Assembly: GCA_937952925.1 (NCBI GenBank)
Contig: CALFYA010000302.1
Span: 1-10,851 of the forward strand
Direction: 5' to 3'
DNA: 10,851 bases
From: an uncultured Moraxellaceae bacterium
Lineage (GTDB): Bacteria; Pseudomonadota; Gammaproteobacteria; Pseudomonadales; Moraxellaceae
Shown here: piece after piece, positions 1 through 5,988 of the stretch
Layout: each line of letters begins with the position of its first letter
Position numbering within the stretch: the first letter of the stretch is position 1
Program-made: the position numbers and the translations under genes
Notes under the pieces: generated by a model
What the model was told of the DNA's origin: nothing
The model's database searches: none
The model's input: only the letters and a program-made list of their open reading frames with translations

Positions 1-22
1 TTTTTTTGCAACATCACCGCAA

Positions 23-808
23 TCAATGGCTGCGTTGACGTACAGCTTCAAACAGACAAATCGCTCCTGCAATCGCAACATTGAGTGACTCTTGCCCACC
101 GGGTTGAGGGATAGAAATGGGCTGGGCATGTTGCATAGCGGTGGGACTTGCGCCTTGGCCTTCGTTGCCCATCACCCAGACATGGGGCTGGCGCAGATCA
201 AGCTGATATAACGACGTGGTGGCATGCGAGCTGGTGGCATAACGCGCACTCGGCAGACTTGACCACACTTGATCTAGAGCGACATGCTCATAAATAGACA
301 GGCTAAACTGTGCGCCCATCCCTGCACGCAATACGCGTGGTGACCAAATGGATGCCGTCCCCGTGGTGCAGATCACCTGTTGGATGCCTGCCGCCGCCGC
401 AGTGCGCAGCAGCGTCCCCACATTTCCCGCATCTTGGACATTTTCCAAGATCAACACATCCTGATCAAACTGTGTAGGCAGATCAGGGGCGATTTGATCA
501 ATCACGCCCATCACATCAATGCCTTGACCCAAGGTGCGCAGTTCTTGATACAACGATTCGGCAATCACCAAGACATCAAGCATCGGCCATTCACCGAGCA
601 AGCTGGTGACTTCCGGATGTTTGAGTGCTGCTTCGGTCAGGCATAAATAGTGCGGGGTCAAGCCACGACGCTGATAGGCATCGAGGAGATGGACGCCTTC
701 AAGCACCGTTTGCTGATTTTTACGCCGGATATTGGCTTGCTCAAGCAGCCCACGAATCTGCTTGATGCGTGGGTTGTCTTTTGATTGGATGTATTGAGGC
801 AGCTTCAC
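23..808 (-). CDS. TrmH/SpoU-family RNA 2'-O-ribose methyltransferase
   Basis: Predicted to transfer a methyl group from SAM to a ribose 2'-OH in tRNA or rRNA. The 261-residue protein shows all three SPOUT signature blocks: ENVQDAGNVGTLLR at residues 122-135 (conserved N, GN and R), VMGNEGQG at 212-219, and IPQPGGQESLNVAIAG at 232-247, where the SAM-binding trefoil knot lies. The N-terminal part (about 1-100, with KDNPRIKQIRGL and the VLEGVHLL stretch near 35-42) matches the SpoU substrate-binding domain seen in RlmB/TsnR-like enzymes. The start is a GTG at 808 with an AGG about 9 nt upstream. It lies 3 nt after the fbp stop, so translation is probably coupled to fbp. The family is clear; the target nucleotide cannot be told from sequence, so no gene symbol is given. 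Confidence 0.93.
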   Translation of the reverse strand: MKLPQYIQSKDNPRIKQIRGLLEQANIRRKNQQTVLEGVHLLDAYQRRGLTPHYLCLTEAALKHPEVTSLLGEWPMLDVLVIAESLYQELRTLGQGIDVMGVIDQIAPDLPTQFDQDVLILENVQDAGNVGTLLRTAAAAGIQQVICTTGTASIWSPRVLRAGMGAQFSLSIYEHVALDQVWSSLPSARYATSSHATTSLYQLDLRQPHVWVMGNEGQGASPTAMQHAQPISIPQPGGQESLNVAIAGAICLFEAVRQRSH

Positions 809-811
809 AGC

Positions 812-1807
812 TTAAACCTGATCATGGTGGTAAGCGGTGACGCGCTCAACTTCGTGTTTGGAACCAAGCACTACGGGAATCCGTTGATGCAAATCGTTGG
901 GTGTAACCTCCAGAATACGACCACGACCTGTGGTTGAGGCACCGCCAGCTTGCTCGATAATCATGCTCATCGGGTTCGCTTCGTACATCAAACGCAAGCG
1001 ACCGGCTTTGCTCGGGTCTTTAAGATCATAGGGATACATAAAAATCCCACCCCGCGTGAGGATGCGATGCACATCACCCACCATCGACGCCACCCAACGC
1101 ATATTGAAGTCTTTGCCACGCACACCCGTTTTGCCTGCCAAGCATTCGTCGATATAACGGGTCACCGGTGCTTCCCAATGCCGTTGATTGGACATGTTGA
1201 TGGCAAATTCTTGGGTATCTGTTGGAATCGCTGCTTTTTCGGCAGTGAGGAAAAAGTCACCACCAGCACGATCAAGGGTAAAGATGTCGACACCATTGCC
1301 CAAGGTCAGTACCAACAGGGTCGAGGGGCCATACAACACATAAGCAGCAGCGACTTGCTGTGTGCCGGCTTGGAAAAATTCGTCGGTGCTGACCTCGCCG
1401 GTACTGGTGCGTTTGAGGATTGACACAATGGTGCCCACGCTCATATTCACGTCGATATTGCTTGAGCCATCCAGTGGATCAAACATAATCAAATAATCTG
1501 CTGCAGGATTGGCAGGAATCAGGGTGTCCATTTCTTCCGAGGCCATTGCTGCGGCATGGCCGCCGGTCTTGATGGCATCAATCAATAAATCATTGGAGAT
1601 AATATCGAGTTTTTTTTGCACTTCACCTTGCACATTGCCGGTATCGGCACTGCCCAAAATACCCGCTAGTGCACCTTGCTGAAGGGCGACACTGATATGA
1701 CGGCAAGCACCCATCACATCTTGTAGTAGACCGGCAAGATCATCAGTCAGATGTGGAAGCTGCGTTTTTTGTTGATTGAGATATTGAGATAAAGACACAT
1801 GGGACAT
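812..1807 (-). CDS. fbp: Fructose-1,6-bisphosphatase, class I
   Basis: Hydrolyses fructose-1,6-bisphosphate to fructose-6-phosphate and phosphate, the gluconeogenic counterpart of phosphofructokinase, in the cytoplasm. The 331-residue protein has the usual class I length. Visible motifs are GNVQGEVQKKLD (57-68), the metal-binding SEE at 90-92, the catalytic FDPLDGSSN at 109-117, and a C-terminal YPYDLKDPSKAGRLRLMYE block carrying substrate-binding Tyr, Arg and Lys residues, followed by GGASTTGR. The reading frame stays open upstream to 1888, but the ATG at 1807 is preferred: it has GGAG upstream, matches the start of the family (MSHVSLSQYL), and the extra 27 residues look non-coding. It is the first gene of an fbp-trmH unit and diverges from the phosphate transporter gene. 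Confidence 0.97.
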   Translation of the reverse strand: MSHVSLSQYLNQQKTQLPHLTDDLAGLLQDVMGACRHISVALQQGALAGILGSADTGNVQGEVQKKLDIISNDLLIDAIKTGGHAAAMASEEMDTLIPANPAADYLIMFDPLDGSSNIDVNMSVGTIVSILKRTSTGEVSTDEFFQAGTQQVAAAYVLYGPSTLLVLTLGNGVDIFTLDRAGGDFFLTAEKAAIPTDTQEFAINMSNQRHWEAPVTRYIDECLAGKTGVRGKDFNMRWVASMVGDVHRILTRGGIFMYPYDLKDPSKAGRLRLMYEANPMSMIIEQAGGASTTGRGRILEVTPNDLHQRIPVVLGSKHEVERVTAYHHDQV

Positions 1808-1901
1808 GAAACCGCGCTCCACAGATGGGCAAAACCAAGAAGGCGCTATTATGGCGGATTTGGTGGGTAGAAAGTAGAGTGCAACCACCTTTCGGGTTTT
1901 G

Positions 1902-1917
1902 TGTCAAATTTATGACA
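1902..1917. promoter_or_regulatory. Inverted repeat TGTCA-N6-TGACA (Pho-box-like operator candidate)
   Basis: Perfect 5-bp inverted repeat with a 6-nt AT-only spacer, midway between fbp and pit. Read on the minus strand with one flanking base each side, it is TTGTCATAAATTTGACAC. This agrees with the enterobacterial PhoB box (CTGTCATA, AT-rich centre, CTGTCA) at about 15 of 18 positions, the key difference being TGACA in place of the second TGTCA. It also contains the perfect -35 hexamer on that strand. It may be a degenerate Pho box or a site for a dimeric repressor of another family. Confidence 0.4.
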
Positions 1918-1962
1918 AAAGTCTGGATATTTGGGGCGAAAACCATATAAGTTACGCGCCAT

Positions 1963-1975
1963 TGTGAGTCTCACA
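1963..1975. promoter_or_regulatory. 13-nt palindrome over the pit ribosome-binding region
   Basis: TGTGAGTCTCACA is a perfect 6+1+6 palindrome ending on the A of the AGG that serves as the pit Shine-Dalgarno element (1975-1977). If the -10 at 1946-1951 is right, the site falls just downstream of the transcription start, a classic repressor position. The TGTGA and TCACA halves resemble CRP half-sites, but they are only 3 nt apart rather than 6, so a CRP dimer would not fit. In RNA it could form only a short 5-bp stem. Confidence 0.35.
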
Positions 1976-1986
1976 GGTTTTTGTAC

Positions 1987-3555
1987 ATGAGTTTGGCTAC
2001 GAAGTACAACCCTCCACGGTATTTTATGCCGTTATTTTGTTTGATTATTTTGGCAGGATTGGTCTACGTTGGCATTCAGTTGAATGCTGATTTGGCAGCG
2101 GTGCCTGCACTCAATCTGATTCCGCTGGCGATGCTCGGCGTGGCGCTGTTTATCGCGCTTGGCTTTGAGTTTGTCAATGGTTTTCACGATACCGCCAACG
2201 CCGTGGCAACCGTGATTTATACCAATGCACTGCCCCCACATGTGGCGGTGATTTGGTCAGGGATTTGGAATTTTTTAGGGGTGATGGCCGCTTCAGGCTT
2301 GGTCGCGTTTGGGATTTTGGCGCTACTACCGATTGAGATGATTTTGAACGTCGGTACAGGGACGGGTTTTGCCATGGTGTTTGCGATGTTGATCGCCGCC
2401 ATTTTGTGGAATATTGGGACATGGGCAATGGGATTGCCTGCATCAAGCTCGCACACTTTGATTGGATCAATCATTGGGGTGGGGGTGATGAATCAGTTTT
2501 TGGCACCTGCTGGTGTGGTCAGCAGCGGTGTGGATATGGCGCAAGTGATCAAAGTCGCCAAAGCATTGATTTTTTCACCTCTGATTGGCTTTGTGGCGGC
2601 GGCGTTGTTGCTGTTGCTGTTTAAAACATTGATTAAAAAACCAGAATTGTATCAACCGCCTGTTGGCGAGGAGCCACCACCGCCATGGATTCGAGGCTTG
2701 TTGATTTTGACCTGTACAGGGGTGAGCTTTGCGCACGGCTCTAATGATGGTCAAAAAGGCATGGGCTTAATCATGTTGATTTTGATTGGGATTGTGCCAA
2801 TGGCCTATTCGCTCAATCAGGCCATGCCCAAAGATGATGTCAAAGAGATTACCGTGCTTGCCACGCAAGCGTCGCAAATTTTGGCACCCAATCATGCTCA
2901 GATGAATCCTGCACAGGCGCGTCAGATCGTCACCACCTATATGCAAACCCACGAAGCCACACCTGAGCTGCGGCCTGCACTTGCAGGGATTGCTGATGAT
3001 GTGAGTTTGTCGTTGGCGCAAAAGGATTCGTTTGAGAGCCTCAGTGAAGCGCAAACCAAAACGCTGCGTAATGACTTGTATTTGAGCCACAGTGCGCTCA
3101 AATCGATGGACAAAGCCAAATTGCTGACCGATCTGTCGGAAGATCAGCAAAAAACCGTCAAGGCGTATCGTGGTCAACTCGAAGACGCGACACAGTTTAT
3201 TCCGCTGTGGGTAAAAGTCTCGGTGGCCTTGGCGCTCGGTATGGGGACAATGGTCGGTTGGCGTCGTGTGGTCACCACCGTCGGTGAGCGGATCGGTAAA
3301 GCGCACTTGACCTATGGACAAGGTGCGGCGGCTGAGTTGACCGCAATGGTGACGATTTTTACTGCCGACAAAATCGGGTTGCCGGTCAGTACCACTCAAG
3401 TGGTGTCGAGTTCGATTGCAGGGACGATGGCGGCCAATGGTTCGGGTCTACAAACCGCGACCATTCGTAATATCTTGTTGGCGTGGGTGATGACGTTCCC
3501 TGCTTGTGTGGGGTTGTCGGCAGGGCTGTACTGGTTGTTTAGTCAGTTTGTGTGA
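1987..3555 (+). CDS. pitA: Low-affinity inorganic phosphate transporter, PiT family
   Basis: Inner-membrane phosphate (metal-phosphate) symporter. The 522-residue protein carries the duplicated PHO4 signature: GFEFVNGFHDTANAVAT at 59-75 in the first half and AHGSNDGQKGMG at 249-260 in the second. It also has LPASSSHTLIG at 150-160 and its counterpart GLPVSTTQVVSSSIAG at 464-479. Hydrophobic helices fill residues about 15-215, 235-275 and 405-522. Between them a hydrophilic segment of about 120 residues (about 280-400) matches the insert of E. coli PitA, which it resembles strongly along its length. A TTG at 1981 is in frame, but the ATG at 1987 is better spaced from the AGG at 1975-1977. It ends at a hairpin terminator. 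Phosphate-responsive control is possible given the Pho-box-like site upstream. Confidence 0.96.
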   Translation: MSLATKYNPPRYFMPLFCLIILAGLVYVGIQLNADLAAVPALNLIPLAMLGVALFIALGFEFVNGFHDTANAVATVIYTNALPPHVAVIWSGIWNFLGVMAASGLVAFGILALLPIEMILNVGTGTGFAMVFAMLIAAILWNIGTWAMGLPASSSHTLIGSIIGVGVMNQFLAPAGVVSSGVDMAQVIKVAKALIFSPLIGFVAAALLLLLFKTLIKKPELYQPPVGEEPPPPWIRGLLILTCTGVSFAHGSNDGQKGMGLIMLILIGIVPMAYSLNQAMPKDDVKEITVLATQASQILAPNHAQMNPAQARQIVTTYMQTHEATPELRPALAGIADDVSLSLAQKDSFESLSEAQTKTLRNDLYLSHSALKSMDKAKLLTDLSEDQQKTVKAYRGQLEDATQFIPLWVKVSVALALGMGTMVGWRRVVTTVGERIGKAHLTYGQGAAAELTAMVTIFTADKIGLPVSTTQVVSSSIAGTMAANGSGLQTATIRNILLAWVMTFPACVGLSAGLYWLFSQFV

Positions 3556-3568
3556 CGTATCAACACTC

Positions 3569-3597
3569 AAAAATCCGCTCATCTGAGCGGATTTTTT
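3569..3597. terminator. Bidirectional intrinsic terminator between pit and maf
   Basis: CCGCTC at 3575-3580 pairs with GAGCGG at 3585-3590 around a 4-nt loop, extended by an A-run on the left and a T-run on the right. The plus strand therefore ends in eight or more Ts after the stem and the minus strand in five. It starts 13 nt after the pit stop and abuts the maf stop, so it can end both convergent transcripts. Confidence 0.92.
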
Positions 3598-4200
3598 TTA
3601 GGGTATTTGAAACCCTGCATCGCGCAACATATGACATAACGCCAGCAACGGTAAGCCCATCAGTGCCGTTTGATCTTCGCCATGCAAATGAGAAAATAAA
3701 CTAATCCCTAAGCCTTCACACTTAAAACTGCCTGCGCACAGCAACGGTTCTTCACGTTCGATGTAGCGTTCAATCTCGGCGAGGGTGAGGTCACGAAAGG
3801 TGACAGAAAAGGGTGACACTCGGGTGTCGATATGTTCGAGTGCCAAACACTGCAAACTGATGGCAGTTTCAAAGCGCACGGTACGCCCCGATGAGCGTTT
3901 GAGTTGATCAATCGCATTGTCAACCGTCATCGGTTTGTTTAAGCATTGTCCATCTAAGGTGGCGACTTGATCAGCACCAATCACCCATGCTTCGGGATAC
4001 TGATGCGCAATCACGGCGGCTTTTTCAAAGGCTAAACGCCGTGCCAAACAGACCGCTTGCTCATTGGGTTCAGGGGTTTCGTCGAGATCAGGGCTGATAC
4101 AGTCAAAATCGAGCGCAAGGCGCTGCAACAGCTCACGCCGTGTGGCAGAAGTAGAGGCCAAAATCAGCGGGCGTCGGCGTTGATAAGGGTCAAAGGGCAT
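3598..4200 (-). CDS. Maf-family nucleotide pyrophosphatase, YceF-like
   Basis: Predicted to hydrolyse non-canonical or methylated nucleoside triphosphates to the monophosphate, keeping them out of nucleic acids. The 200-residue protein starts PLILASTSATRRELL (11-25), the phosphate-binding motif of Maf/HAM1-fold enzymes. It carries the catalytic Asp in IGADQV (74-79), GSFKCEGLGISLF (157-169) and GEDQTALMGLPL (174-185). The GADQV and GSFK.EGLGI forms are typical of the YceF branch, which prefers 7-methyl-GTP, rather than the dTTP/UTP branch, whose motif is DTVV. The frame is open to 4284, but the ATG at 4200 fits the family N-terminus and has GGAG about 10 nt upstream. It overlaps the 3' end of the DUF2237 gene by 11 nt, implying translational coupling. 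Substrate preference is inferred from motifs. Confidence 0.93.
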   Translation of the reverse strand: MPFDPYQRRRPLILASTSATRRELLQRLALDFDCISPDLDETPEPNEQAVCLARRLAFEKAAVIAHQYPEAWVIGADQVATLDGQCLNKPMTVDNAIDQLKRSSGRTVRFETAISLQCLALEHIDTRVSPFSVTFRDLTLAEIERYIEREEPLLCAGSFKCEGLGISLFSHLHGEDQTALMGLPLLALCHMLRDAGFQIP

Positions 4201-4573
4201 GGCGACGCAGCTCCGCAAGGGTGACATATTCGAGTGCGCCTTCGTGACAGGCGGCAAGCTTGATCGGTGGGGCAACCCCTGCATCCAGAGCTTGCTTCCA
4301 ACGAGTCACACAAATACACCAAAAATCACCGGGTTGTAAGCCGGGAAAGCCGAATTGAGGGAGTGGGGTGATCAGATCATTGCCCACTTTTTGCGAGAAG
4401 TTGAGAAAGTCGGCGGTCATTTGCGCACAGACAGTATGCCTTCCCAAATCTTGAGCACCGGTATGACAAAATCCATCGCGATAGTAGCCCGTCAATGGGT
4501 CAAAGCAGCAACTTGCGAGTCGTTCACCAAGGACATTACGGATATTGTCAGCAGGAACAGGGTGAATGGACAT
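4190..4573 (-). CDS. DUF2237 family protein
   Basis: A 127-residue cytoplasmic protein of unknown function that matches the DUF2237 pattern. Visible conserved blocks are YYRDGFCHTGAQDLGRH (30-46) followed by VCAQMTADFL, GNDLITP (64-70), FPGLQPGDFWCIC (76-88) and a final ACHEGALEYV (108-117). Several Cys and His residues (C36, H46, C49, C86, C88, H110) sit in the conserved blocks and could bind metal or act in redox chemistry; that is inference. The ATG at 4573 is chosen because homologues begin close before the CCFDPLTG segment. An in-frame TTG at 4651 would add 26 residues rich in Lys, Arg and Cys that do not look conserved. It is the first gene of a two-gene unit with maf. No function should be assumed. 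Confidence 0.88.
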   Translation of the reverse strand: MSIHPVPADNIRNVLGERLASCCFDPLTGYYRDGFCHTGAQDLGRHTVCAQMTADFLNFSQKVGNDLITPLPQFGFPGLQPGDFWCICVTRWKQALDAGVAPPIKLAACHEGALEYVTLAELRRHAL

Positions 4574-4643
4574 GACGCACTCGACACAATACAGAGAGTT
4601 GCAGCGTAAACAACTGCGTAGGTATTTCACAAGAGTCTTTTTA

Positions 4644-4664
4644 CTGTACAAGCATCGCTTTGAT
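4644..4664 (+). repeat. Upstream copy of a CTGTACAA...TTGAT direct repeat
   Basis: CTGTACAA at 4644-4651 is followed by TTGAT at 4660-4664. The same two words recur at 4747-4754 and 4762-4766 with 1 nt less between them, exactly 103 nt further on. The copies flank the terminator hairpin. TGTACA at the core of each is itself a palindrome, so a paired operator is possible. Chance is not excluded. Confidence 0.35.
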
Positions 4665-4714
4665 GGGCTTTGTGGGGTGCATCAAGCAGTTCAACATGCT
4701 AGACTTTGCACCGC

Positions 4715-4737
4715 GTCGGGGATACCCCGACTTTTTT
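4715..4737 (+). terminator. Orphan intrinsic terminator upstream of hisZ
   Basis: GTCGGGG (4715-4721), loop ATA, CCCCGAC (4725-4731), then six Ts (4732-4737): a compact 7-bp, GC-rich stem with a U-tract on the plus strand. No plus-strand gene lies before it, because the preceding genes are on the minus strand. It must therefore end a small RNA, attenuate a hisZ-purA leader 64 nt before the hisZ ATG, or insulate hisZ from antisense transcription through DUF2237. Seen on the minus strand it has no T-run. Confidence 0.8.
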
Positions 4738-4746
4738 GTGCAATTG

Positions 4747-4766
4747 CTGTACAAACTTGCGTTGAT
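4747..4766 (+). repeat. Downstream copy of the CTGTACAA...TTGAT direct repeat
   Basis: Second copy of the repeat at 4644-4664 (CTGTACAA then TTGAT). It lies between the orphan terminator and the hisZ start, 35 nt before the ATG. Confidence 0.35.
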
Positions 4767-4801
4767 TTCACTGGTTTTGCCTGACACATAGGTCGATCAA
4801 G

Positions 4802-5974
4802 ATGCCTGTTGCTGAGACTTGGTTGCTACCCGATGGGGTGGCGGATGTATTGCCCAAACACGCTGCACGTTTGGAGCATCTGCGCCGTCATCTGCTCGAC
4901 ACCCTTGCTGTGCGTGGCTACCAGTTGGTGTATACCCCGTTTATTGAATATGTCGAATCGTTGTTGATCGCCGACAACAGTGACCTTGATTTAGTCACCT
5001 TTAAGCTGATTGATCAGTTGTCGGGGCGCTTGATGGGTGTGCGAGCGGACATTACCCCGCAAGTGGCGCGGATTGATGCACACGTCAATCCCGTCGCAGG
5101 CACTGCGCGCTATTGTTATGCCGCCACGGTGCTACATACCCGTCCGCAAGGTTTGTCGGAGTCACGTGCACCACTACAACTCGGCGCTGAGCTATTTGGC
5201 TCGTCTGATTTGTCTGCTGATCTAGAAATGATCGATCTGATGCTGACCACGTTGGCAGCCGCCGGTCACACCCAAAAATTGCACCTTGATTTGGGGCATG
5301 TCGAAATTTTCCGTGCGCTGTCGCAATTTGCATCACTTGATGCGGAGCAAGAAAGCACACTGTTTGATATTTATCAGCGTAAAGCACTGCCAGAGCTTGC
5401 CGACTATAGCCAAAGCTTGCCGTGTGGTGCCGATTTCTTGGCCTTGGGTCGGGTGGGGCATGATCTGGATGCCCTAAGTGCCGCATTTTCGGCTGAAGCC
5501 CTTGCACAGCCATTGCTACAACACGCGCTGTCACAGCTGACCGACGCCCTTGCGCATGTGCGCAGCCACTGGGCAGATTGTGAGGTCAGTGTCGATGCTG
5601 CCGAATTGCGCGGTTATCACTACCATACCGGTTTGGTGTTTGCAGCCTATGCCCCCAATTTGGCGATGCCCTTGGCTCAAGGCGGTCGCTACGATGGGAT
5701 TGGTACGGCGTTTGGACGTACCCGTCCGGCGACTGGTTTTAGCTGTGATTTACATGTATTGGCACGCCCCGATACTGCACCTACGCCTGTGCGCGTGATT
5801 GCAGCACCCCAAGGCCGCCAAGCCGATTTACAAGCCGCGATTGCGGCACTGCGCCAAGCTGGCGATATCGTGATTCAAGCGTTGGCAAACGATCAGGTGT
5901 GCGATGCACGCGTGACTCACCAATTGATGCAACAGGCTGACGGCTGGCACATCGTGCCATGCGCAGCCAACTGA
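4802..5974 (+). CDS. hisZ: ATP phosphoribosyltransferase regulatory subunit HisZ
   Basis: A histidyl-tRNA synthetase paralogue that activates the short form of HisG, the first enzyme of histidine biosynthesis, and carries its histidine feedback site. The 390-residue protein has the class II synthetase fold: LPDGVADVLP (9-18) near the N-terminus, motif-2-like GVRADITPQVARID (79-92), YHYHTGLVFAAY, and motif-3-like GGRYDG...FGR...TGFS at about 294-314. It lacks the C-terminal anticodon-binding domain of true HisRS, and its length is normal for HisZ. AGG lies about 9 nt upstream of the ATG. Its presence predicts a short-form hisG elsewhere in the genome. The stop is 14 nt before purA, so the two are probably cotranscribed. 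Confidence 0.96.
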   Translation: MPVAETWLLPDGVADVLPKHAARLEHLRRHLLDTLAVRGYQLVYTPFIEYVESLLIADNSDLDLVTFKLIDQLSGRLMGVRADITPQVARIDAHVNPVAGTARYCYAATVLHTRPQGLSESRAPLQLGAELFGSSDLSADLEMIDLMLTTLAAAGHTQKLHLDLGHVEIFRALSQFASLDAEQESTLFDIYQRKALPELADYSQSLPCGADFLALGRVGHDLDALSAAFSAEALAQPLLQHALSQLTDALAHVRSHWADCEVSVDAAELRGYHYHTGLVFAAYAPNLAMPLAQGGRYDGIGTAFGRTRPATGFSCDLHVLARPDTAPTPVRVIAAPQGRQADLQAAIAALRQAGDIVIQALANDQVCDARVTHQLMQQADGWHIVPCAAN

Positions 5975-5988
5975 GGAAAGAGGCCGCT

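Larger units (their letters stand above)
1808..1986. promoter_or_regulatory. Divergent fbp / pit regulatory region
   Basis: This 179-nt gap between two divergent genes must hold both promoters. It contains two inverted repeats, at 1902-1917 and 1963-1975, described separately. A plausible plus-strand -10 element for pit is TATAAG at 1946-1951, 35 nt before the ATG, but no good -35 stands 16-18 nt upstream of it. On the minus strand a perfect -35 hexamer, TTGACA, lies at 1907-1902 with no convincing -10 at the right distance. A CATAAT at 1853-1848 is the best fbp -10 by sequence, again without a good -35. Promoters with weak partners are consistent with activator control, which is inference. 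Confidence 0.45.
4574..4801. other. Divergent intergenic region before hisZ
   Basis: This 228-nt gap separates the DUF2237 gene (minus) from hisZ (plus). It holds a strong plus-strand terminator hairpin (4715-4737), a pair of CTGTACAA direct repeats 103 nt apart, and an extended -10-like element TGCTAGACT at 4697-4705 just before the hairpin. A 42-codon frame (ATG 4663, TAG 4789-4791) spans the hairpin but has no visible ribosome-binding site. A weak minus-strand promoter candidate for DUF2237 is TTGTTT, 16 nt, TATTGT. No tRNA or known riboswitch was recognised. Confidence 0.5.

Noticed and set aside
1..22. T-run with TTGC...GCAA inverted words after the trmH-like gene
   Set aside because: The T-run lies on the wrong side to terminate the minus-strand gene and the stem is only four pairs; the sequence is also cut by the window edge.
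950..1423. 157-codon plus-strand frame opposite fbp
   Set aside because: It lies wholly antisense to a certain fbp gene, has no family resemblance and a low-complexity His/Thr-rich product; it is a shadow of codon bias.
1808..1888. N-terminal extension of fbp to 1888
   Set aside because: The extra 27 residues do not resemble the family, and the ATG at 1807 has a good ribosome-binding site and gives the usual length.
2767..3399. 210-codon minus-strand frame opposite pitA
   Set aside because: Antisense to the conserved transporter, no recognisable motifs, no ribosome-binding site and no family match; its length follows from the codon bias of the real gene.
4574..4651. TTG start at 4651 giving DUF2237 a 26-residue extension
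   Set aside because: The extension is Lys/Arg/Cys-rich, unlike the conserved N-terminus, and would place a start on the repeated CTGTACAA element.
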